Below, in pieces: positions 20,000 to 27,441 of a stretch of DNA of 30,500 bases. The position numbers and the translations under genes are program-made. The stretch is from a virus. The notes under the pieces are model-generated. The model had not been told where the DNA came from. It ran no database searches and saw nothing but the letters and a program-made list of their open reading frames with translations. Location: positions 1 through 30,500 of the IMG/VR virus record IMGVR_UViG_3300018080_000087. One strand, given 5' to 3'. Numbering within the stretch: the stretch's first letter is position 1; each line of letters opens with the position of its first letter.

Positions 20000-20787
20000 T
20001 ACATTACCTTATTCATATATATACTCAAGATTGATTTATAAGATTTCACAATATTCGTTACTTCACTGCTTGAACCTCTAGTATAAGAGTAATCTCCGAT
20101 CTTCTCTGATTGCAGTGTCATATCAGCTTTACGCGATTGATAAAGATCAACAACTGCTTTTGTAGCTATCTCTTGTAAATCTTCAGGGATAGTTGTATAT
20201 CCACCATTGTAAAGTACTTTATGATATCTATTCGTTTGTACATTATATAATCCATTATAGATCTCTGTTACAATACTTGGCTCGTAAGCCATCTCTAGAT
20301 AGATATCTTCACCATCAACATCAATTGCCTGATTACCTGTCCAGAGCAACTTTGGACTCCAACCATTATAATCTGTATCTTCAACAGTAACTGTAAAATT
20401 ACTCTGTGTATTCATTTGAGTTGCAAGTGTTGATATTGTAGAATATGTGGAGAATGCATAGCTTGTGCCTGAGAAGTTTTCATAAAGAGTTACTTTATCT
20501 GTGTATACTTCTACTGAACCAATACCAGTACCTGTGTAATCAATCTTTATAACATTTTTATCACCAACAAAAGCTCCATAAATATTATTAACTGGAGTAT
20601 TTGTAAGAATTAGAGAGTTATCAAGAGCATTAATTTCTTCTACAAAATCCTGCTTTGTAAATGTTCTATTTGTTAGGGATTCTATTGCTGTTGATACAGC
20701 TTCAATTTGTGCTTGAATAATATCATCATTATCACAGCTAGTTATACCAAGATAAGATTTTACTTTATTAATATCTGTAAGTGCCAT
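19999..20787 (-). CDS. Head-tail connector (adaptor) protein
   Basis: 262 residues with GGAG before the ATG. The N-terminus (MALTDINKVKSYLGITSCDN, then IIQAQIEAVSTAIESLTNRTF) and C-terminal helix (IPEDLQEIATKAVVDLYQSR) match phage connector proteins of the gp6/gp15 type, which form a ring under the portal. The middle ~130 residues are an extra beta-rich insert, so it is longer than the usual 100-150-residue family member. It is the first gene after the capsid terminator and has its own upstream motif copy at 20819-20841. Confidence 0.75.
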   Translation of the reverse strand: MALTDINKVKSYLGITSCDNDDIIQAQIEAVSTAIESLTNRTFTKQDFVEEINALDNSLILTNTPVNNIYGAFVGDKNVIKIDYTGTGIGSVEVYTDKVTLYENFSGTSYAFSTYSTISTLATQMNTQSNFTVTVEDTDYNGWSPKLLWTGNQAIDVDGEDIYLEMAYEPSIVTEIYNGLYNVQTNRYHKVLYNGGYTTIPEDLQEIATKAVVDLYQSRKADMTLQSEKIGDYSYTRGSSSEVTNIVKSYKSILSIYMNKVM

Positions 20788-20818
20788 TCGTAGCTCTCCA
20801 ATTTAAAATTAGTGGGTA

Positions 20819-20841
20819 TTACACTTTAGACGTTTTGTTAA
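20819..20841 (-). promoter_or_regulatory. Putative late promoter/operator motif, copy 2
   Basis: Minus strand: TTAACAAA, ACG, TCTAAAGTGTAA; 22 of 23 positions identical to copy 1. It sits 32 bases upstream of the connector gene, directly downstream of the capsid terminator, where a new promoter would be needed. Confidence 0.65.
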
Positions 20842-20859
20842 TTTTTAAGCTAAAGAAAA

Positions 20860-20887
20860 AGAGCATGAGAAATAAATCTCATGCTCT
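20860..20887 (-). terminator. Intrinsic terminator after the major capsid gene
   Basis: On the minus strand AGAGCATGAGA pairs perfectly with TCTCATGCTCT around TTTATT, followed by TTTTTCTTT. It follows the capsid stop by about 45 bases and is a textbook intrinsic terminator. Just before it, a second weaker stem (AGTGAG/CTCACT) is present. Confidence 0.85.
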
Positions 20888-20932
20888 ATGATCAAGTGAG
20901 AAGGGAGCCAACTCACTTTTTATTTTCTTCGA

Positions 20933-22117
20933 TTAGGAAGCGCGAGACTGAAGCTCAACAAAATCACCAATCTCTGAACTATCAGTAGCCGTTTGGAGAA
21001 TTCCAACTGGCGTACCAGCAGCACGAAGTAACCATCTGAATGCAGTGGCACCTTCTTCGAATTTGATGTGATCAGATTGAGCAACGCTTAATCCACCTTT
21101 AACAGCAATGCGATATTTGCTGAAATCACCAACAATTATATCGCCCACAGTTCCGATACTCTTACAGTAGTCCGAAATCGTGATTTTTAGTCCCTTAAGC
21201 GTTCCGAAAGGAGTTTCGCTATAAGCATTAGGACCAACGAACAGGTTATTACCATTCGTATCTTCCAATCCTTGGATTGCACTGTAAGCAGTACGGCTCA
21301 TTACCCACATACTTTGTGCAGGATTTTTAAGAGCAGAATACATTTTATCAACGTTCTCGCTAACGATAGTGGCATTTGCCTGTCCAGCTTCTTTTGCAAC
21401 TGTAACAGTTTGTGCATGCCCTACGATCCCTGTAAAGGAAGCGAGTGTACCGTTAATTACACTATCTTCAAGAACCTTTCTGAATTCCTGTGGAACCCAA
21501 TCCTGAATCTCAGAAAGCAATGCACCTGTGTCCTGAAGAGATTCTTCAGATGCATATAAAAGATACGCCAATTTTGCAGGAGTAAGCGAGAATTGCGTAA
21601 GTGTAGGTTCGCTATCAGAAATAGCAGCACCTTCAGCTACAATCGCTGGGGCCGTACCAGTACTGGACAAAATATTAAACTTGTATACGTTATTTGTACC
21701 ATTAAGGTTAATAGTACGAACAGCGCCAACAACTCCGCTAGGAGCAAGGATATCAGCCATCAGATCCTGATCAACAAGTTCTGTAGTAGCATAGCCACCA
21801 TTATCATCATCAGTGATATTCATCTCTTTGATGGTTCCTTTATAGATAGCCCTACAAGCTTCGCCAAGATGTTTGAAGTGAGGTCCAGCCTCTTCAACAG
21901 TTTCAACCTTGGTTGTACCCATAATCTCTTTCAGTGCTTTAGCAACAGCGTTACCAATAGCTTCGCCATCAACATCAGCAATAACGTGCTGAGGCTCTTC
22001 GACGTACTCTTCAGCATAACCACTGGCAACCAAACCTTTAGCCTTGACTAAATCTTCGACTTCAGCAATATCGCCAGCTTTTGCATTTTCATAATCTTTC
22101 AAAAACTTAATATTCAT
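20933..22117 (-). CDS. Major capsid protein, HK97 fold
   Basis: 394 residues, with AGAGG upstream of the ATG. The N-terminal ~90 residues are a small leader domain with a KOW-like stretch (KDYENAKAGDIAEVEDLVKA). The capsid core follows: GGYATTELVDQDLMADILAP, PTLTQFSLTPAKLAYLLYAS (E-loop/P-domain strand), the spine helix (QDWVPQEFRKVLEDSVINGT), WVMSRTAYSAIQGLEDTNGN, and the C-terminal GDFSKYRIAVKGGLSVAQSD. This is the classic HK97 family sequence. Own upstream motif copy and a strong terminator behind it suggest separate high-level expression. Confidence 0.93.
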   Translation of the reverse strand: MNIKFLKDYENAKAGDIAEVEDLVKAKGLVASGYAEEYVEEPQHVIADVDGEAIGNAVAKALKEIMGTTKVETVEEAGPHFKHLGEACRAIYKGTIKEMNITDDDNGGYATTELVDQDLMADILAPSGVVGAVRTINLNGTNNVYKFNILSSTGTAPAIVAEGAAISDSEPTLTQFSLTPAKLAYLLYASEESLQDTGALLSEIQDWVPQEFRKVLEDSVINGTLASFTGIVGHAQTVTVAKEAGQANATIVSENVDKMYSALKNPAQSMWVMSRTAYSAIQGLEDTNGNNLFVGPNAYSETPFGTLKGLKITISDYCKSIGTVGDIIVGDFSKYRIAVKGGLSVAQSDHIKFEEGATAFRWLLRAAGTPVGILQTATDSSEIGDFVELQSRAS

Positions 22118-22279
22118 AATTTTTTCCTCTTGTGTTAAAATCTTACTTGATACACTGAATGTGCATCATATTACAATAGGCACTTGCTTGGCAGGTCCAA
22201 TTACAGGGGTTTCCTGATTTTGGGGTACGCTCGTTGCGTAGCCTTTCACTATTAGATAATTTGTTAAATTATATTATTT
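22118..22279. other. Capsid gene leader region
   Basis: About 160 bases between the protease and capsid genes. It contains a motif copy (22244-22267), a small stem TACGC/GCGTA (22226-22240) and then an unusually long leader of about 120 bases before the capsid ATG. The leader may be a structured, stable 5' end. Confidence 0.5.
22244..22267 (-). promoter_or_regulatory. Putative late promoter/operator motif, copy 5
   Basis: Minus strand: TTAACAAA, TTA, TCTAATAGTGAAA, one base longer than the other copies. It lies about 125 bases upstream of the capsid start. A TATAAT also occurs just before it (near 22271-22276). Confidence 0.5.
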
Positions 22280-23194
22280 TTAGCTTATTTTGCCCTTTAA
22301 CAATCTATAAGCTAGTGATACTTTATCAGAAGCATCTTTACCAATTATCTTAAAACATTCTTTTTTTTGTGCAGATTTACCCAATACTTTGATATCATCA
22401 ACTCGTCCAATGATTTTGATACCAGTTTCTTGTGGTTCTTCTTCTTTTGTTTCTTCTTGTTCTTCAACTTCAACTTCAATCTCTTTAACTTCTTCAACAG
22501 GTTTTTCTTGAACTTCTTCTTCAACATTTTCTTCTTGAACTTCTTCTTCAGCAGGTTTTTCAATATGAAGTGCTTCATATGTTTCATCTGATAATGATTT
22601 GGTACTTACCGCTTCAATAAGTGCATCTTCATTTGCTGGTACACTAACAATAGAGTATTCAAATAGAAGTGCTTTCTCAATGATTCGTTCGGCTTCATCC
22701 AATTGCTTTTTCTCAATTCTACCAGCTTTTCTTAGTACTTTTGCTTTCTCTTCATATTCGTTTGTTCCTTTGTAAAGAACTTTCAGTGGTATAAAACCAA
22801 TTGAAAAGGTATTCAAAATTCCTTCTTTAATCAATGTGAAGATATCTTGAGCAAATGCTGTTGATGCGAACACTGTTTTAGCAAGTATACCTTCTTCAGT
22901 TACTTTGATTTTTACAGCTTTACCAATTGGATTACTCATGGAGTGCTGATATAAAACAACCGGATTCTTTTCATAACGTGAGAGATCAATACCTTCTGGG
23001 AGTACAATATCTTTATCAATATCAACACCAATAGTAGATATTGAGCCAACTACTGTGCTCTCTTCATCTTTGCCAATAGATAGTTCTCCACGAGTAGTTA
23101 ATCTCTTAACAATAGGTTCTTCAATTTCATCAATTTTAACATCGAATCCATGTTTGTCTAAAAGAGTTTGTGTGAGTTTTAATTGTGTTTTCAT
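22280..23194 (-). CDS. Prohead protease with acidic scaffold-like tail
   Basis: 304 residues. The protease domain (1-~195) has the HK97 U35-type plan: NPVVLYQHSMSNPIGKA with catalytic His at 84, NTFSIGFIP with catalytic Ser at 131, and FEYSIVSVPANEDALIE in the conserved C-terminal strand. Residues 212-256 are mostly Glu and Val (VEEEVQEKPVEEVKEIEVEV), and the end is basic. The acidic coiled part probably serves as the internal scaffold, because no separate scaffold gene is present. It processes the capsid and is lost before DNA packaging. It lies between portal and capsid as usual. Confidence 0.88.
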   Translation of the reverse strand: MKTQLKLTQTLLDKHGFDVKIDEIEEPIVKRLTTRGELSIGKDEESTVVGSISTIGVDIDKDIVLPEGIDLSRYEKNPVVLYQHSMSNPIGKAVKIKVTEEGILAKTVFASTAFAQDIFTLIKEGILNTFSIGFIPLKVLYKGTNEYEEKAKVLRKAGRIEKKQLDEAERIIEKALLFEYSIVSVPANEDALIEAVSTKSLSDETYEALHIEKPAEEEVQEENVEEEVQEKPVEEVKEIEVEVEEQEETKEEEPQETGIKIIGRVDDIKVLGKSAQKKECFKIIGKDASDKVSLAYRLLKGKIS

Positions 23195-23214
23195 ATTCGT
23201 AGGGGTTTCCTATT

Positions 23215-24420
23215 TTAGTTTAGTAATTCTGATCTTGCATCTTCTGCTGTAAGTATTCCAACTTCAACCAATCTTATGATATCATTCACTTTATCTTTTC
23301 TACGTTGTTCAACTGGATCATCATAAGTGAGATATAATCTTGGCTCTTCATACATTGATATAATATGTGCATTTATATCATCAATAATTTGCCTGATTTT
23401 TGGTTCAACGGTTTGCATTTGATATTGCATTAAGGTTGTTTCAAAACTTGCTCTATTAATTTCTTGTGGAGCAACAAAGGATACAGGTACTCCAAAGGCA
23501 CTGAGAATACTTTCTCTGGTTATAATTCTTCCCTGTTTGAAATCCATATCTTTTGGATTCATACCAATAGATATCAGGTCAAAATCGCCACCAATAACTT
23601 TTACTTTACCCGTATTTGAGATACCCTTCATGGTTTTATTCCAAGATTTCTCAAGTATTGCTCTATCTTTCTCGTTTAGTACTCCACCATTGTACTTGAT
23701 AATGCCACTTGGATTACCTGAGTTTTCATTAATTGCTAATTGATAAGCATCAAATGAATCATCAAGTTGATATTGAGTATAAACAGCCTGAAGTGGTGCG
23801 AAACCATACATATCAGAGTATGGTGAATAATACTTTATTCGCACTATATCTTCAGGCTTATATTTAACTTGAGATTTACCAAAACCATATCTGTATTCTT
23901 TTATTTTGCCATTATTCTTCTCGATAGTAACAAATTGAGAGTGCAAAACCTCCATATTAACTGGGATATTCAGTAATGGATCTTTTTGTATATAAAGATA
24001 TGCCGTGCCAAATAGTTCTAGGTTTGTTACTAATGAATAAATGAATGTATACTGTGAATCATTTTGATTAGGTTTCTCAAGCAATTGTAAAAATGGATGG
24101 TTAATAATTTCAACAATGTTTTCTGCCTGCTTAAATTCAGGGCGTTTAATTAAAGATGTATCGTGAGCAAAAGTTTCTTTGCTTACTTGTTTATGTAGTG
24201 CTCTAACTTGAGAATCATTACGGTTTGTAGTTGCAACCAATCGCATATTTTGTGAAGCAATTGCATCTGCATTTTTAGATACACAAATATATACCCATTT
24301 GCGATACGCTTCAGCTAATTTACTTGGATCAATTTTATTTGATGTGAATTTCTTTGGCAGAAGTAGTTGTAAACCACCACCAATATCTTTTTTATTGAAT
24401 AACAATTTTAAAAATCCCAT
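23215..24420 (-). CDS. Portal protein, HK97 family
   Basis: 401 residues with AAGG upstream of the ATG. Characteristic stretches are RKWVYICVSKNADAIASQNM, NHPFLQLLEKPNQNDSQYTF, ELFGTAYLYIQKD, YKPEDIVRIKYYSPYSDMYG and the conserved end ILSAFGVPVSFV plus the C-terminal helix. It forms the 12-subunit ring through which DNA enters and leaves the head. A copy of the late motif is 18 bases upstream of its start. Confidence 0.93.
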   Translation of the reverse strand: MGFLKLLFNKKDIGGGLQLLLPKKFTSNKIDPSKLAEAYRKWVYICVSKNADAIASQNMRLVATTNRNDSQVRALHKQVSKETFAHDTSLIKRPEFKQAENIVEIINHPFLQLLEKPNQNDSQYTFIYSLVTNLELFGTAYLYIQKDPLLNIPVNMEVLHSQFVTIEKNNGKIKEYRYGFGKSQVKYKPEDIVRIKYYSPYSDMYGFAPLQAVYTQYQLDDSFDAYQLAINENSGNPSGIIKYNGGVLNEKDRAILEKSWNKTMKGISNTGKVKVIGGDFDLISIGMNPKDMDFKQGRIITRESILSAFGVPVSFVAPQEINRASFETTLMQYQMQTVEPKIRQIIDDINAHIISMYEEPRLYLTYDDPVEQRRKDKVNDIIRLVEVGILTAEDARSELLN

Positions 24421-24437
24421 AAACTTACCTTTTATGT

Positions 24438-24460
24438 TTACACTTTAGACACTTTTTTAA
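24438..24460 (-). promoter_or_regulatory. Putative late promoter/operator motif, copy 3
   Basis: Minus strand: TTAAAAAA, GTG, TCTAAAGTGTAA. The TCTAAAGTGTAA half is identical to copies 1 and 2; the other half is weaker. It overlaps the last codons of the large terminase gene and is 18 bases upstream of the portal start, leaving room for the ribosome-binding site only. Confidence 0.6.
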
Positions 24461-25818
24461 ATATCAGTCCAAATAGCTTCATCTTCGACTAATTCTCTAG
24501 TGCTTTTCTCTGTTTCTCTTTTAATTTTAAACTGTTTTACTCCATTACCTAGATCAATGGCATCTTCAGGTGTTGATAATGCTTCTTTTGCAAAATCAAA
24601 ATCAATCATTGCATTACCAAGCAATTCTGTTAGAGCATATACACATGCATCCATTCTATTAGGAGATTTCCCAGTGCCATCATAAATAATCAATTCATAT
24701 TCGAGTTCCTCAAGATCAGTACAATGAATAACATTACCACGTTCATACTGATAAGCAATTGGTTCTGCACGAAGTAATTTGCCTTTATATGCGTGAACTT
24801 TTCTTAATGGAACTGTATTGTCAAAATTCTGAATAACAGTTTCTATCAAATCTCCACCCTGATTAGTTTCTGCCACAACATAATTTGCATCATATTTATG
24901 ATATAATTTAACAACTTCATTTGCCCATTCATTTGCACTGTATTTACCTGTTCTATCTTCTAGTACATAACCTATGCCATCTTTTAATCCTGCGACTACA
25001 ATTCCAGTTTCATCACTCTCTTTTTTATTTGTAACTGCCGGATCAACACCAATAACAATTTTATCAAGCTCTGGTTGTTTATCATGTTTAAACCACTGAT
25101 GTTTCCAAAGAGCACCTTCTTTTAGATCCTGAAACTCACCATAGAGAAATCTTTGTTTATGAACAAGATCCATATCTTCGAAAACAGAGAAGTAATTACT
25201 ATTCAAATTCTCTTGATTATCTTTTGGTTCAAGTTTTACTGCTAAATGATTCTTTTTTGGCTTTTCTATAAAGTGTTTGTATGTCCAATGAGTTTTCAAT
25301 GGTGGGTTGCATGCATACCAAGCTCTATTAACCATTTCTTTACCATTTATGATATGCTTTTCTTCTAATCGTGTTAATGCTTTCTGAACAGAGTCATAAC
25401 TTATTTGATCACATTCTTCAAAAAATAATGTTGAGAATTTAGAACCAAGTATTTTATTTGCTCTCTGATCATCATCTAATCCACCTAACCAAATCTTAGA
25501 ATTATTTGGAAAGCTTAATATCCAGTTGCTTCTATCTAAAGAGTAGTGAGCACCTTCTGCCATACCAAGAGATTCAAGTGCTTCTGGTAAAGTAATCATA
25601 CCAATCTTTGTTTTTACATCATTAAAATATCTTCTCAATATTGCATGATTAGATCGTGGAGCTTTTAATGCTCTTATAATTAGCAATCTGCAAAGAAGAA
25701 GAGATTTACCTGAACGTGAACCAGAGTAAAGAAGCACATGAGTGGCATCTTTTTTTAAAAGAACATCAAGTGCTTTCTCCTGAGATTTATTAAGTTTAAA
25801 TTTGGCTTTCTTTTCCAC
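24457..25818 (-). CDS. terL: Terminase large subunit
   Basis: 453 residues from GTG at 25818. Walker A GSRSGKS is at 33-39 and Walker B LFFEECDQIS at 131-140, giving the packaging ATPase. The RNase H-like nuclease follows: VIGVDPA (Asp259), VVAETNQGGD (Glu317) and SPNRMDACVYAL (Asp390). It pumps DNA into the prohead and cuts concatemers. Its start overlaps the small terminase gene by 23 bases. The initiation site is weak, so translation is probably coupled to the upstream gene. Confidence 0.95.
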   Translation of the reverse strand: MEKKAKFKLNKSQEKALDVLLKKDATHVLLYSGSRSGKSLLLCRLLIIRALKAPRSNHAILRRYFNDVKTKIGMITLPEALESLGMAEGAHYSLDRSNWILSFPNNSKIWLGGLDDDQRANKILGSKFSTLFFEECDQISYDSVQKALTRLEEKHIINGKEMVNRAWYACNPPLKTHWTYKHFIEKPKKNHLAVKLEPKDNQENLNSNYFSVFEDMDLVHKQRFLYGEFQDLKEGALWKHQWFKHDKQPELDKIVIGVDPAVTNKKESDETGIVVAGLKDGIGYVLEDRTGKYSANEWANEVVKLYHKYDANYVVAETNQGGDLIETVIQNFDNTVPLRKVHAYKGKLLRAEPIAYQYERGNVIHCTDLEELEYELIIYDGTGKSPNRMDACVYALTELLGNAMIDFDFAKEALSTPEDAIDLGNGVKQFKIKRETEKSTRELVEDEAIWTDI

Positions 25819-26257
25819 TTAGGTTTAAGTCCAGTTTGATTTCTGATCTGAATTTAGTTTTATCGAGTAATCCTGCGAGTTTTAATCTTAGTTCTTCTGC
25901 TTTTATTGATGAATCATATTTACCATCACGAAATGCATATTCACTTATCATTTTTAAACGTTCATTTGTTGTGGTAAGCATTTCGCCGGATTCTTTCTCC
26001 CACACTTCTTTAAGAATTTGTTGTACTGTTTCTATGTAATCATAAAATGCGCGTTTGCCAATATCCCATTCTTTAGAATATTTTTCAAACATTTTTGTAA
26101 AGCTCCAGCCCTCACGAACACATTGAATAAGATCATTAATACGTTTATCCTTCTCTGCTTTAGTACATCTACCCTTTTGCCTACCTGTTTTCTTAACAGC
26201 AACTGTTCGTTTAACTGGTAAATTTTTCTTTATATGTGTTTTTGAACTATTTTTCAT
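25796..26257 (-). CDS. terS: Terminase small subunit
   Basis: 153 residues. The N-terminus is very basic (HIKKNLPVKRTVAVKKTGRQ). Residues ~38-75 hold a helix-turn-helix-like unit (INDLIQCVREGWSFTKMFEK, then KRAFYDYIETVQQIL), followed by a helical oligomerisation part. Directly upstream of and overlapping terL, as is usual. It selects the packaging site on phage DNA. Confidence 0.8.
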   Translation of the reverse strand: MKNSSKTHIKKNLPVKRTVAVKKTGRQKGRCTKAEKDKRINDLIQCVREGWSFTKMFEKYSKEWDIGKRAFYDYIETVQQILKEVWEKESGEMLTTTNERLKMISEYAFRDGKYDSSIKAEELRLKLAGLLDKTKFRSEIKLDLNLSGKESQI

Positions 26258-26990
26258 TAAATCTCGCTTTTACAACTGCTTTTGCTTCTTTATGCTTTAA
26301 TTCACTTACTTCTGCTTTTGTATCCTCGCTTTGAAATCTATCTATTGTTTTTTTAGTACCTTCATCCCAAGAGTGTTTTTTCAAAAATTGTGCAGTTTCA
26401 ATCAATTCCTCTTTAATCTTTTTATCTTTAAAGATTTGGTTTTCTAATTGTTTTCTATGTTTATAAACAAGATAAATTGCATATGCCAAACATGCTATAA
26501 ATAGTGCGAGCATTATGGTTGCTATCAATTTTGCGAATGTTATAAAGAGTAAGCATATACATGTGCCAATTACTCCAGATATTAAAAGGATACCTGCTAT
26601 AGCCTTTTGTTGTAAGGCGAGCGCAACGGCTCCTGCGAGCATTGTGAGCGCTCCTAAGCCAGCAAGCCATACAAACATACGTTTTGTGCTTTCAATGGGC
26701 TTAGATTCGATTTCTTTAACTTCTTCTTTTAATTCTTCATTTTTGTTTTCAATTTCTTTTAGAGTAGTAATTGCTTTTGATGCTGTTTGTGTTTCATCTT
26801 TAATGATTTTAGCAGAATCTTTAGCTATTGGCAATTCTTTAGTTTCTAGAATATTTGTTGCTTGTGTATCGATTGTATACAGTGATTGTGCAACTGTATT
26901 GGTGCTTGGAGGTAATTTCTTATATTTATTATCGCTTACACAAGCAACAAGTGATAAAAGTATGAATGCTATTATTATTGATTTAATCAT
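26247..26990 (-). CDS. Predicted lipoprotein with membrane spans and coiled coil
   Basis: 247 residues. A signal peptide with a lipobox (LLSLVAC, Cys at 17) is followed by a long helical stretch (KITTLKEIENKNEELKEEVK-like, residues 70-100), then three hydrophobic segments at about 108-128, 130-150 and 152-175 and a charged helical tail. Lipid-anchored plus spanning segments near packaging genes suggest a lysis role (spanin or holin-like), but this architecture is not a standard spanin and no endolysin is seen nearby. It overlaps the genes on both sides by 11 and 8 bases. Confidence 0.6.
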   Translation of the reverse strand: MIKSIIIAFILLSLVACVSDNKYKKLPPSTNTVAQSLYTIDTQATNILETKELPIAKDSAKIIKDETQTASKAITTLKEIENKNEELKEEVKEIESKPIESTKRMFVWLAGLGALTMLAGAVALALQQKAIAGILLISGVIGTCICLLFITFAKLIATIMLALFIACLAYAIYLVYKHRKQLENQIFKDKKIKEELIETAQFLKKHSWDEGTKKTIDRFQSEDTKAEVSELKHKEAKAVVKARFNEK

Positions 26991-27429
26991 TTGTATGTTT
27001 TGCCTCTATTAATCTAGATATTTCTTCGACAATTTGTGCTCTTGATTCTTTAAGTTCTTTTGCTTGATCTTTTATGAGCAATTTAATTTCTTTTACATCA
27101 TCAGATATTCCGCCAACTTTTGCTTCAAGAACTCTTTGTGTACCTTTAAGTGTAATAAGTTCTTTTTCTGTAAAATCAATTCTGTTGTCAAATGCTCTAC
27201 TATATTCTTCTACACGTGTAATTGCATTATCTGATTTACTTTCAGCATGTGATGCGGTTTTAAATGGTAATGCAAATATAATAGCTAATACAACAGCACA
27301 TGTTACAATAATATAAAACTTTGCATTTAATGATGCTATCTTTTTATTATATATATTCATTGTTTCTTCTTGCTTACATATGTGGTTACCGCATGTCGAG
27401 CATGTCGTGGTTTCTGGCATGTTTGGCAT
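26983..27429 (-). CDS. Small membrane protein with coiled coil and N-terminal Cys motif
   Basis: 148 residues, AAGGA upstream of ATG 27429; a second ATG at 27361 (MNIYNKK) is a possible start. The N-terminus has CSTCGNHIC, a zinc-ribbon-like cysteine cluster. One hydrophobic span lies at about 38-57 (FYIIVTCAVVLAIIFALPF), followed by a long coiled coil (TLKGTQRVLEAKVGGISDDV, EIKLLIKDQAKELKESRAQI). One span plus coiled coil resembles XhlA-like or inner-membrane spanin proteins. It pairs naturally with the next gene as a membrane/lysis module; unproven. Confidence 0.6.
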   Translation of the reverse strand: MPNMPETTTCSTCGNHICKQEETMNIYNKKIASLNAKFYIIVTCAVVLAIIFALPFKTASHAESKSDNAITRVEEYSRAFDNRIDFTEKELITLKGTQRVLEAKVGGISDDVKEIKLLIKDQAKELKESRAQIVEEISRLIEAKHTND

Positions 27430-27441
27430 GTTAAATTTCCT

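Noticed and set aside
21593-22051. 152-codon plus-strand frame inside the capsid gene
   Set aside because: Antisense shadow of a clearly identified capsid gene, without supporting signals.
22345-22587. Lysine-rich 80-codon frame inside the protease gene
   Set aside because: Out-of-frame reading of the GAA-rich acidic segment; composition is an artefact of the repeat.
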